This document shows, one piece after another, positions 1-5,526 of a DNA stretch of 5,526 bases; position 1 is the first letter of the stretch, and each line of letters opens with the position of its first letter. The DNA is from DATLFA01 sp039934635 (lineage in GTDB: Bacteria; Actinomycetota; Acidimicrobiia; Acidimicrobiales; WLNW01), in contig JBDTLT010000316.1 of the NCBI GenBank assembly GCA_039934635.1, positions 1 through 5,526 of the forward strand, in the 5' to 3' direction. Below the pieces are notes generated by a model. It was not told the origin of the DNA. It saw only the letters and a program-made list of their open reading frames with translations, and searched no databases. The translations under genes and the position numbers were made by a program.

Positions 1-545
1 AAGAGATCGAAGCCGGGCGCATCATCATCGACCCCTACGTCGACGCATGCGTGCAACCGTCCTCGGTCGACTTGCACCTCGATTCGTACTTCCGCGTCTT
101 TCGCAATCACACGATGGCGGTGATCGACGTCAAGCAGAACCTCGAAGAGCTCACCGAGCTCGTCGAAGGCAGCGACGAGCAACCGTTCATCCTGCACCCC
201 GGCGAGTTCGTGCTCGGCTCGACCAGCGAACGCGTCGGGCTGCCCAACGACCTCGTCGGTCGCCTCGAAGGCAAGAGCTCCCTCGGTCGCCTCGGTCTGT
301 TGATCCACTCGACCGCCGGCTTCGTCGACGCCGGTTGGGACGGCCAGCTCACGCTCGAGCTCTCCAACGTCGCCAACCTGCCCATCACGTTGTACCCCGG
401 CATGAAAATCGGTCAGATCAGCTTCATGCGGATGACCACACCGGCCGATACGCCCTACGGCTCGGGAACGCTCGGTTCGAAGTATCAGAACCAGCGCGGA
501 CCACGCCCGAGCCGTTATTGGGAAAACTTCGGGGAGCAGTCATGA
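1..545 (+). CDS. dcd: dCTP deaminase, probably bifunctional dCTP deaminase/dUTPase (5' end cut by window)
   Basis: Converts dCTP to dUTP and, in the actinobacterial bifunctional form, directly to dUMP, the substrate of thymidylate synthase; cytosolic, homotrimeric in the family. The frame is open from position 3 (EIEAGRIIID...) to TGA 543-545, giving 180 visible residues. Compared from memory with the 190-residue Mycobacterium tuberculosis enzyme it aligns without gaps, so about 10 N-terminal residues lie outside the window. Visible landmarks are QPSSVDLHLD, HPGEFVLGST, the active-site block GRLEGKSSLGRLGLL, HSTAGFVDAGW and TLELSNVANLP, whose Glu (visible residue 119, about 129 in the full protein) matches the catalytic glutamate. 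The C-terminal GSKYQNQRGPRPSRYW closes over the nucleotide in the family. The GTG at 51 is internal (Val), not a start. It is first in a tight operon with the kinase. Identity is very secure; bifunctionality rests on similarity to the mycobacterial protein. Confidence 0.96.
   Translation, partial: EIEAGRIIIDPYVDACVQPSSVDLHLDSYFRVFRNHTMAVIDVKQNLEELTELVEGSDEQPFILHPGEFVLGSTSERVGLPNDLVGRLEGKSSLGRLGLLIHSTAGFVDAGWDGQLTLELSNVANLPITLYPGMKIGQISFMRMTTPADTPYGSGTLGSKYQNQRGPRPSRYWENFGEQS
531..536 (+). promoter_or_regulatory. Ribosome binding site of the kinase gene
   Basis: GGGGAG lies 5 nt upstream of the ATG at 542, inside the last codons of dcd. It decides the kinase start: the same frame is open back to position 47, but that upstream part overlaps the well conserved dcd frame and is a shadow. 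Confidence 0.7.
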
Positions 546-1633
546 AAGAGATTCCGCTCAGCATCGACGCCCTCGACGGGGCGTGGGTGAGCCACGCGTT
601 GCGCGAGGCCGGCCACGATCATCCGGGCATCGCCGACATCTCCGCGACCCCCATGCCCGGCATCGTCGGCGCGCTGGGCGAGGTCGGCGTCGTCGAAGTC
701 GACTACGCGTCGCCGTGCGCATTACCCCGCACGTTCGTGGCCAAGTGCCTGCTCGACTCCGACCTGGCGCGGCTCTACAACCAGATCATGATGCCGTTCA
801 TCCGAGAGTCGGGCTTTTACCGCGATCTCGCGCGCGACGTGAAGATGCGCGTCCCCCAGTGCTTCGTCAACGCCAGCGAGGGTACCGACCGGTTCATGAT
901 GCTCATCGAGCACGTGGCGCCCGCGGTCGACGGCGACATCCTCGTCGGCACCAGCGTCGACAACATGCGCAAGCTGGCGATCGATCTCGGCACGTTGCAC
1001 GGCCAGTACTGGATGAACCCACAGTTGACGACGATGCCGTGGGTCGTCGACTGGTCGGCGCCGAGCTACCAGATGGGCATCCCGCTGGTGCAAGACGCCT
1101 GGGGCAAGTTCAACGAACTCGAGCCGGGGTTGATACCCGAAGAGCTCGGTTCGGTAGTCGAGCGCACGTTCGTCAACGACACGATCAATTGGTTGGCGCG
1201 CTTCAACGAGCGGCCGTGGACATTCATCCACGGTGATTACGAACTCGACAACATGCTCTTCGTCGACGACGAGATCGTGGTGCTCGATTGGCAGCTGTCG
1301 GGCAAGAGCTTCCCCGGCCAAGACCTGTCGTTCTTCTTGACGGCCTGTGCCACCGACGAGACCGTTGCCGCCGAGCGCGAGTTGCTCGACGCCTACCGCG
1401 GCGCGTTGGCGGCCGCCGGCGGGCCGTCATGGACCCACGACGAGGTGGTCGAAGACATGGCGTTTTCGATGCTCTACTGGATCGCCGGCCAGACCATCAC
1501 GTCGATGGGCGAGACCGAGAGCTACGGCGACAAGGCCGAGCGCATGCAACGTCGATTCCGCAAGTTCTTGACCGGCGCCATCGACGGCGCCCTGCGGTGG
1601 GACACTGCCGGCCGCGTGCAGAAACAGCTCTGA
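542..1633 (+). CDS. Phosphotransferase family protein (APH / choline kinase-like fold)
   Basis: A 363-residue kinase of the aminoglycoside phosphotransferase/choline kinase superfamily, predicted to move the ATP gamma-phosphate to a small hydroxylated substrate in the cytosol. Visible N-lobe elements are FVAKCL with the probable ATP-binding Lys68, the E89-containing segment ESGFYRDLA that resembles the Lys-pairing helix of related kinases, and a hinge-like MMLIEHV at 119-125. The C-lobe has the Brenner motif HGDYELDN at 230-237 (catalytic Asp232, metal-binding Asn237) and LDWQ at 248-251 (Asp249 replaces the DFG Asp). All key residues are present, so it is probably active. The ATG overlaps the dcd stop as ATGA and has GGGGAG 5 nt upstream, so coupled translation is likely. 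The histidine phosphatase starts 3 nt after its stop. There is no reason to call it an antibiotic-resistance gene: this superfamily is large in actinobacteria and most members have unknown substrates. The length and FYRDLA/HGDYELDN style resemble the family often annotated simply as phosphotransferase. Confidence 0.88.
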   Translation: MKEIPLSIDALDGAWVSHALREAGHDHPGIADISATPMPGIVGALGEVGVVEVDYASPCALPRTFVAKCLLDSDLARLYNQIMMPFIRESGFYRDLARDVKMRVPQCFVNASEGTDRFMMLIEHVAPAVDGDILVGTSVDNMRKLAIDLGTLHGQYWMNPQLTTMPWVVDWSAPSYQMGIPLVQDAWGKFNELEPGLIPEELGSVVERTFVNDTINWLARFNERPWTFIHGDYELDNMLFVDDEIVVLDWQLSGKSFPGQDLSFFLTACATDETVAAERELLDAYRGALAAAGGPSWTHDEVVEDMAFSMLYWIAGQTITSMGETESYGDKAERMQRRFRKFLTGAIDGALRWDTAGRVQKQL

Positions 1634-1636
1634 CTC

Positions 1637-2242
1637 ATGGATCTGGTCATCGTCCGTCATGGCCGCCCCGAGCGTGATGAGCGCGACGAGGGCGCCGGCA
1701 CGGCCGACCCGCCGCTGTCCGACATCGGGCGCCGCCAGGCCGACGCGACCGCAGAGTTCCTCGCCGGCGAACGCATCGACCATGTCATGGCGTCGCCGAT
1801 GCAACGGGCGCGCGCCACGGCCGCCCCGCTCGCGGCGCGACTCGGCCTCGAAGTCGAGCTCCACGACGGGCTGAAAGAAGCCGACCACTATCGCACCCGC
1901 TATGTGCCCGCCGAAGAGATGACGATGGACGATGCCATCGTGCAAGAGTTCCTCGACGACAAGTTCGCGATGTTCGCGCCGCTCGGCGGGTTCGAGCCAT
2001 GGCGCCGCAGCGTCGTCGCGACTTTCGACGAGATCGTCGATCGCAACAAGGGCAAGCGCGTCGCGGTGTTCTGCCATGGCATGGTGATGGGCACGTATCT
2101 CACGATGCTGATCGGGCACGTCGACCCGTTCGTGTTGACGCCCGACTATTGCGGCATCGTGCGTGTGCGCGCCGCGTCCAACGGCATTCGCACGATTCGC
2201 AGCGTCAACGAAACGGGCCACGTCCGCTCGCTGCTGGGCTGA
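1637..2242 (+). CDS. Histidine phosphatase family protein (phosphoglycerate mutase-like)
   Basis: A 201-residue cytosolic protein of the histidine phosphatase superfamily, which removes phosphate through a phosphohistidine intermediate. The N-terminal VRHGRPE carries Arg7 and nucleophile His8. SPMQRARATA holds the phosphate-pocket Arg57. LKEADHY contains Glu81, the likely general acid. VAVFCHGMVMG supplies the second catalytic His147. The phosphate pocket is therefore complete. The length is usual for the CobC/PhoE-like small branch, but nothing identifies the substrate; alpha-ribazole phosphatase, phosphoglycerate mutase and phosphosugar phosphatase are all possible and none is favoured. The ATG lies 3 nt after the kinase stop and has no clear Shine-Dalgarno sequence, so translation probably depends on ribosomes finishing the kinase. 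The stop codon lies inside a hairpin shared with the converging gene. Placement behind a kinase suggests, without proof, opposed or sequential action on related phosphorylated compounds. Confidence 0.92.
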   Translation: MDLVIVRHGRPERDERDEGAGTADPPLSDIGRRQADATAEFLAGERIDHVMASPMQRARATAAPLAARLGLEVELHDGLKEADHYRTRYVPAEEMTMDDAIVQEFLDDKFAMFAPLGGFEPWRRSVVATFDEIVDRNKGKRVAVFCHGMVMGTYLTMLIGHVDPFVLTPDYCGIVRVRAASNGIRTIRSVNETGHVRSLLG

Positions 2243-2255
2243 AGCGCGGCTTCAG
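2239..2255. terminator. Symmetric hairpin between convergent genes, possible bidirectional terminator
   Basis: CTGAAGC-GCG-GCTTCAG is a perfect 7-bp inverted repeat with a 3-nt loop. The phosphatase TGA (2240-2242) sits in one arm and the TGA of the minus-strand gene (2252-2254) in the other, so each transcript would form the same stem at its end. There is no T-run on either side, so if it terminates transcription it is not a classical intrinsic terminator. U-tract-poor hairpins are common at gene ends in high-GC actinobacteria. Confidence 0.5.
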
Positions 2256-4942
2256 TACGCGCCTCGGGTCGCGATGACCGCCGGCACGGTGCGAGCGATG
2301 ATGGCGAGATCGGTCCACAGTGACCAATTGTCGACGTAGTAGAGATCGAGCCGTTCGTTGTCCTCCGCACTGGAGGTGCTGCGGCCGTTCACCTGCCACA
2401 TGCCGGTGATGCCGGGACGAACTCGCAGCCGGGTGTGCATGTCAGAGGTCCAGCGCGTCATCTCGCTCGCCAGTGCCGGGCGCGGACCGACGATGCTCAT
2501 CCGTCCGCGCAAGACGTTCCACAGCTGCGGCAGTTCGTCGATCGAACTGCGCCGAAGGATCCGCCCGACCCGCGTCACGCGCGGGTCGCGCCGCATCTTG
2601 AAGAGGGGCCAGCTCGCTTCGTTGCGGTCGACGAGCTCTGCGAGGCGTCGTTCCGCGTCGGGCACCATGGTCCGCAACTTGACCAACTCGAACGGCAGAC
2701 CACCTCGCCCGACCCGCCGTTGCCGGAAGAGCACCGGCCCTCGTGAGTCCAGCTTGATCGCGATGGCCGCCATGACGAGCAGGGGCGACATCGCGACGAG
2801 GCCGACGATGGCGATGAGAATGTCGAATGTCCGCTTCGCGCAACCCTGCCAACCCGACCGTGAGGTGGGCTCCACGTACACGATCGGATAGCGGCCGACC
2901 GGTCGCACCGTCATGCGTCGGATCGCCACATCGCGCAGCGAAGACGAGAGCTCGACGTGCACGCCGAGGTTCGAGAGCTCGCGGGCGAGCTTCGTCGACG
3001 CGTCATGGGTGACCGCAGTGGTGGCAATGAGTACACCGGTCGAATTGCTGCGGCGCACTGCACTCAGGGTTTGGTCGATGCGGCCGAGCACTGATCCGAC
3101 CCCGCCAACCGACGTGCCGGGCTTCAGATGGTCCGACACGAACCCGACGACGTGATAGCCGAGGGCTCGGTCGCGATGCAGCAATCGCGCCAGCTCGATC
3201 GCCTCGTCGTTCGTGCCGACGACGATGATGCCGCGAAGGCGCCGTCCCTTGAGTCGCTGGCGGCGAAATGCATTGCGAATGATCGATCGCTCGACCGCGA
3301 GCAGTGCCGTCCCGAACACGAACGTGAGCACCAGCCACAATCGTGCCGCTTCGATCCGAGTGACTGCGCTGATCGCCGCGATCCCGAGCACGGTCATCGT
3401 CGAAGCGCGGGCAAGGCGGCGCGTTTCCTCCATGCGACTGGTGACGATGCGACTGCGGTAGAGCCCGGCATTGGCGAGAGAGCCGAGCCACACCGGCAGC
3501 GAGAGCAGACCCAGCCACAAGTGCGCGCTGCGATAGGTGTGGGGATCGTCGGTGCGCCACCAACTCCACAAGGCGAACGAGATGAGCATCGCAATACTCA
3601 CTGACGCGAGATCCGCGAGAGTGATCACGGCCTTGGTCGCGAAGCCCCGCAACGACGTGACCACCGGAGCGCCGCGGTTCGCACCGTGGGGTGCCGCCAC
3701 GAGCGGCGGTACCGGTGGTGCTTGCGACGGCACCGGCACAACACGTTGGTGCGCCGACGAGTCGGTGAGATCGATGACGCCGCCCAGCGCCGCTTCGTCG
3801 CGAGCGATGTCTTGGATGCGCCGGATGAAACGAGCTTCGGAGAACCGCTCTGCATGCTCGCAGATGGCCGACTCGCTCCATGGCTCCTTGAGCAGGACTT
3901 GTACCGCTTCGCCGATCGCCACCGGTGTCGGCTCGTCGAAGAACAATCCGCTCGTGCCTTCGGCGAGCGTGTCGAGGAACCCGCCCCAGCGCAGCAGCGC
4001 GGCTGGTTTGCCAAAGCTCGCGGCCTCGATCGGTACGAGCCCGAAGTCTTCGTACGACGCGCTCACCACGCCGGCGCAGTTCGCGTACAGCCACCGCAGC
4101 TGGTTGTCGCTCACCAGTCCGACGAGGACCACGTTCGGCGGGGCCGCCGCCTCGAGGCTTTCGTAGTCAGGTCCACTCCCCGCGACGACCAGTCGATGAC
4201 CCGGCAGCCCGTGCATTGCCGCGACGACCGCCTCGACGTTCTTGTACGAGATCAAGCGAGATACACACAAGACGAACCCCGGCTCGAGCGCGGCAATCGG
4301 CTCACGCGGACCTGCGATGTCGAGGGTTACGGGCGGCGGCAAGACTTCTGCATCGAGTCCGTACGTGTCGCGAATGCGGTCGCGCACGATCGTCGAGTTG
4401 GCCAGGTAGCGGTGCGCTCCGAGTGCAGCTTTGTGATCCCATCGGCGCAGCGAATGGTTCAAGACCGCGAGCGCCATCCCTCCGACACCCGTGCCCGCGG
4501 GTCGGTAGACGTCACTTTGGTAGAGCCAGCGCGCCGGGTTGTGGCAATAGATGATCTTGCGACCTTCGGTGTTGACGCCGTGGGCCCAGCCACTCGAGCT
4601 GCATACGACGACGTCGGCGGCGACCTTCATTCGCGAGAAGCTGCGTGCCAGCAAAGGCAATGCGACGCGATGGTTGCGCCGGAACGGATCGATGTGATCG
4701 AGCGCCGTTGTCCTGATCGGCAGATCCGCGAACTCGGGAAACGTCTCCGCGGGTTCGAACAATGACGTGTGGATCATCGCGCCGGGAAACGCTTTGGCGA
4801 TCGAAAGGACGACTCGCTCCGCGCCCCCACGTTGCGTGAGATAGTCGTGCGCGATGGCCACGGTTGCGCCGGTTGGCGCTCGGCGGACGTCTTCCCTTTC
4901 GGGGATGTACACCGTCATGCGTGCCGTTCTAGTGCAGCTCAC
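2252..4942 (-). CDS. Fusion protein: GT4 (WbaZ-like) glycosyltransferase + polyprenyl-phosphate sugar-1-phosphate transferase (WcaJ/WbaP type)
   Basis: An 896-residue protein (from GTG 4942) combining two steps of lipid-linked glycan assembly. Residues about 26-386 are a GT-B, GT4 glycosyltransferase: HDYLTQRGGAE at 32-42, donor-site SRLISYKN at 228-235, AGSGPD at 254-259, and the EX7E pair Glu298/Glu306 in YEDFGLVPIEA. The N-half pattern (HDYLT..GGAE, YCHNPARWLY) resembles the WbaZ-like mannosyltransferase group. A Pro-rich linker at 401-426 follows. About four membrane segments come next (near 437-460, 472-495, 512-529, 533-552), then a Rossmann-like domain starting IIVVGTNDEA at 571. The catalytic phosphoglycosyl transferase domain at 701-896 has a membrane re-entrant helix (704-731), ELVKLRTM, the DE dyad Asp802/Glu803 in SSIDELPQLWNVL, VGPRP at 818-822 and RPGITG..WQVNGR at 842-854. 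Both halves look intact. The predicted role is to load a sugar-1-phosphate onto undecaprenyl or decaprenyl phosphate at the inner membrane face and add a second sugar; sugars are unknown. GTG 4942 has AGAAAGG 7 nt upstream. ATG 4918 (888 residues) lacks an SD but avoids an AGA codon and atypical residues. TTG 5029 is unlikely. Confidence 0.9.
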   Translation of the reverse strand: MSCTRTARMTVYIPEREDVRRAPTGATVAIAHDYLTQRGGAERVVLSIAKAFPGAMIHTSLFEPAETFPEFADLPIRTTALDHIDPFRRNHRVALPLLARSFSRMKVAADVVVCSSSGWAHGVNTEGRKIIYCHNPARWLYQSDVYRPAGTGVGGMALAVLNHSLRRWDHKAALGAHRYLANSTIVRDRIRDTYGLDAEVLPPPVTLDIAGPREPIAALEPGFVLCVSRLISYKNVEAVVAAMHGLPGHRLVVAGSGPDYESLEAAAPPNVVLVGLVSDNQLRWLYANCAGVVSASYEDFGLVPIEAASFGKPAALLRWGGFLDTLAEGTSGLFFDEPTPVAIGEAVQVLLKEPWSESAICEHAERFSEARFIRRIQDIARDEAALGGVIDLTDSSAHQRVVPVPSQAPPVPPLVAAPHGANRGAPVVTSLRGFATKAVITLADLASVSIAMLISFALWSWWRTDDPHTYRSAHLWLGLLSLPVWLGSLANAGLYRSRIVTSRMEETRRLARASTMTVLGIAAISAVTRIEAARLWLVLTFVFGTALLAVERSIIRNAFRRQRLKGRRLRGIIVVGTNDEAIELARLLHRDRALGYHVVGFVSDHLKPGTSVGGVGSVLGRIDQTLSAVRRSNSTGVLIATTAVTHDASTKLARELSNLGVHVELSSSLRDVAIRRMTVRPVGRYPIVYVEPTSRSGWQGCAKRTFDILIAIVGLVAMSPLLVMAAIAIKLDSRGPVLFRQRRVGRGGLPFELVKLRTMVPDAERRLAELVDRNEASWPLFKMRRDPRVTRVGRILRRSSIDELPQLWNVLRGRMSIVGPRPALASEMTRWTSDMHTRLRVRPGITGMWQVNGRSTSSAEDNERLDLYYVDNWSLWTDLAIIARTVPAVIATRGAY

Positions 4943-4949
4943 CGTCAAC

Positions 4950-4956
4950 CCTTTCT
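4950..4956 (-). promoter_or_regulatory. Probable ribosome binding site of the fusion gene
   Basis: On the minus strand this reads AGAAAGG, a 7-nt match to the first part of the anti-Shine-Dalgarno complement AGAAAGGAGG. It lies 7 nt before GTG 4942 and about 31 nt before the alternative ATG at 4918. It is the main reason for preferring the GTG, and it overlaps one arm of an inverted repeat. Confidence 0.5.
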
Positions 4957-4975
4957 GCTGAATGAGCTGCAGAAA
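4952..4975 (-). promoter_or_regulatory. Inverted repeat able to cover the ribosome binding site
   Basis: TTTCTGC-N10-GCAGAAA gives a perfect 7-bp stem with a 10-nt loop. In the minus-strand transcript the 3' arm GCAGAAA overlaps the AGAAAGG ribosome binding site, so the folded RNA would hide it. The stem is short and has four A-U pairs, so it would be only marginally stable. It could equally be a protein operator. It only matters for translation if GTG 4942 is the start. Confidence 0.35.
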
Positions 4976-5001
4976 CAACGGGATGTATCCGGATGCAGAA
5001 A
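4968..5001. repeat. Direct repeat of TGCAGAAA, 26 bp apart
   Basis: TGCAGAAA occurs at 4968-4975 and 4994-5001. A third, inverted copy of the 7-base core GCAGAAA (read as TTTCTGC) is at 4952-4958. Three copies of an A-rich 7-mer in 50 bp of a GC-rich region between divergent genes suggest binding sites for a regulator, but chance has not been excluded. Confidence 0.35.
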
Positions 5002-5012
5002 ATTGATTTTCT
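4997..5012. promoter_or_regulatory. AT-rich palindrome in divergent intergenic region, candidate operator
   Basis: AGAAAAT-TG-ATTTTCT is a perfect inverted repeat with 7-bp arms and a 2-bp centre, 13 of 16 bases A or T, in a region otherwise rich in G+C. It lies about 55 bp upstream of GTG 4942 and about 100 bp upstream of GTG 5114, a suitable place for a shared operator. Just beside it is a short GGATGTATCCGGAT palindrome cluster (4981-4994). No convincing -35/-10 pair could be assigned on either strand. Confidence 0.4.
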
Positions 5013-5065
5013 CGCGACCGCGCCGCCAAATGTGCTTAGTGCGAATCCCCTAGGGCGTCCTTGCG

Positions 5066-5083
5066 ACACGCACTCGCGCGTGT
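5066..5083. repeat. Inverted repeat upstream of the ABC gene
   Basis: ACACGC-N6-GCGTGT, perfect 6-bp arms, 30 bp before the GTG at 5114. It could be an operator half-site pair or a small leader hairpin. With arms this short in GC-rich DNA, chance is a real possibility. Confidence 0.25.
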
Positions 5084-5113
5084 GGTCCAGTTGATCAGAC
5101 GTGCCGGACTAGC

Positions 5114-5526
5114 GTGCGCGAGGTGGGCGACGCGGAGCAGCCGAAGAGCGATGACGCGTCCGCACCGTTCACCTACGACGAGTTTCGCCGGCGCCGGCGC
5201 GATCGCCCCCTGCGCGAGTTGCCGTCGCTCACGCGCGCGTCGGTGCGGCTCGTGCATCGCGCTGCGCCGCGCGAGCTTCGGATAGAGGTTGTCCTGAGCA
5301 TCGCGGCTGGTCTCTGCGCCGCCGCGCAACTGGTGTTCACCCGGCAGCTGTTGCAGCGGTTGCTGCAGATCGATGATGGGCGCGAAGCACGCGCGATCAT
5401 CTGGCCGCTCGTGGGATTCGTCGTCGTGTACTCCGTCGGGTCGATCGTTGCATTGGTGCAAAGCGAGATGCGGCGCGTGCTCGGTGAGCTTGCGGCGAGT
5501 TACGCACAGTCGATGGTGGCGCAGGC
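5114..5526 (+). CDS. N-terminal part of an ABC exporter-type membrane protein (3' end cut by window)
   Basis: An open frame with no stop runs from TAG 5051 to the window end; from GTG 5114 it gives 137 residues. Residues 1-56 are charged and cytosolic, including YDEFRRRRRDRPLRELPSLTRAS. Hydrophobic segment 1 is about 57-78 (VVLSIAAGLCAAAQLVF) and segment 2 about 95-115 (IIWPLVGFVVVYSVGSIVAL), followed by amphipathic SEMRRVLGELAASYAQSMVAQ. This arrangement matches the first two helices and coupling region of ABC exporters with a transmembrane domain followed by an ATPase domain; the LGEL..YAQ..V style recalls actinobacterial exporters of that type. No Walker motif can be seen because the ATPase part would be downstream. 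GTG 5114 is the first start in frame and lacks a clear ribosome binding site; GTG 5123 is also possible, and leaderless translation would fit an actinobacterium. The gene is divergent from the glycan fusion gene, so a flippase/exporter role for a glycan is possible but unproven. Confidence 0.65.
   Translation, partial: MREVGDAEQPKSDDASAPFTYDEFRRRRRDRPLRELPSLTRASVRLVHRAAPRELRIEVVLSIAAGLCAAAQLVFTRQLLQRLLQIDDGREARAIIWPLVGFVVVYSVGSIVALVQSEMRRVLGELAASYAQSMVAQ

Noticed and set aside
47..541. The kinase frame is open upstream to position 47, suggesting a 528-residue protein
   Set aside because: This part overlaps the strongly conserved dcd frame, is Arg-rich low-complexity as expected for a GC-rich shadow frame, and the ATG at 542 has a good ribosome binding site.
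542..1633. Aminoglycoside resistance gene
   Set aside because: The fold matches the APH superfamily but nothing in the sequence or context points to an antibiotic substrate; it sits in a housekeeping operon with dcd.
1427..2221. A 264-residue minus-strand open frame opposite the kinase end and phosphatase
   Set aside because: It is the antisense shadow of two well supported genes, with His/Arg/Ala-rich composition and no recognisable motif.
3686..4765. A 359-residue plus-strand open frame opposite the fusion gene
   Set aside because: It lies wholly antisense to the conserved GT4 and linker coding sequence, is rich in Arg and shows no domain motif. High GC content leaves long stop-free frames opposite real genes.
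4918..4947. TTGACG and TAGAAC on the minus strand as -35 and -10 of the fusion gene promoter
   Set aside because: They are only 11 bp apart, too short for a sigma-70 type promoter, and each lacks a good partner at 16-18 bp.
5003..5031. TTGATT-N17-CCAAAT as a plus-strand promoter for the ABC gene
   Set aside because: The -10 part matches only three of six bases and lacks the key second A; too weak to annotate.
5048..5055. CCCTAGGG palindrome containing the rare CTAG tetranucleotide
   Set aside because: An isolated 8-bp palindrome with no second copy or clear partner; may be chance.
5036..5461. A 141-residue minus-strand open frame at the right edge
   Set aside because: The plus-strand frame over the same bases encodes two membrane segments with an exporter-like pattern, while the minus frame looks like random GC-rich translation.

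Overview
The window looks like a stretch of a high-GC actinobacterial chromosome. The G+C content is high by eye, third codon positions are strongly G/C, and the dCTP deaminase aligns without gaps, from memory, to the 190-residue Mycobacterium-type bifunctional enzyme. An acidimicrobial-type actinobacterium fits the general gene style, but nothing here fixes the taxon below phylum level.

Layout. (1) Positions 1-2242, plus strand: a compact three-gene operon. It contains dcd (5' end cut by the window edge, only about 10 residues missing), an APH/choline-kinase-like small-molecule kinase that overlaps the dcd stop by ATGA, and a histidine phosphatase that begins 3 nt after the kinase stop. (2) Positions 2239-2255: a perfect 7-bp hairpin that contains the stop codons of both converging genes. 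(3) Positions 2252-4942, minus strand: one long gene fusing a WbaZ-like GT4 glycosyltransferase to a complete WcaJ/WbaP-type polyprenyl-phosphate sugar-1-phosphate transferase, joined by a Pro-rich linker. (4) Positions 4943-5113: a divergent intergenic region with an AT-rich patch, short palindromes and repeats of TGCAGAAA. One of these could form a hairpin over the ribosome binding site of the fusion gene. (5) Positions 5114-5526, plus strand: the start of an ABC-exporter-type membrane protein that runs off the window end.

How the genes may work together. dcd makes dUMP for thymidylate synthesis. The kinase and phosphatase behind it act on unknown substrates and are probably translationally coupled. 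The fusion protein carries the domains needed to start a lipid-linked surface glycan (sugar-1-phosphate onto polyprenyl phosphate) and to add a further sugar. The divergent ABC protein could export a glycan or something unrelated. The fusion gene with its regulatory-looking upstream region is the most interesting part. I see no mobile element, CRISPR array, tRNA or rRNA.
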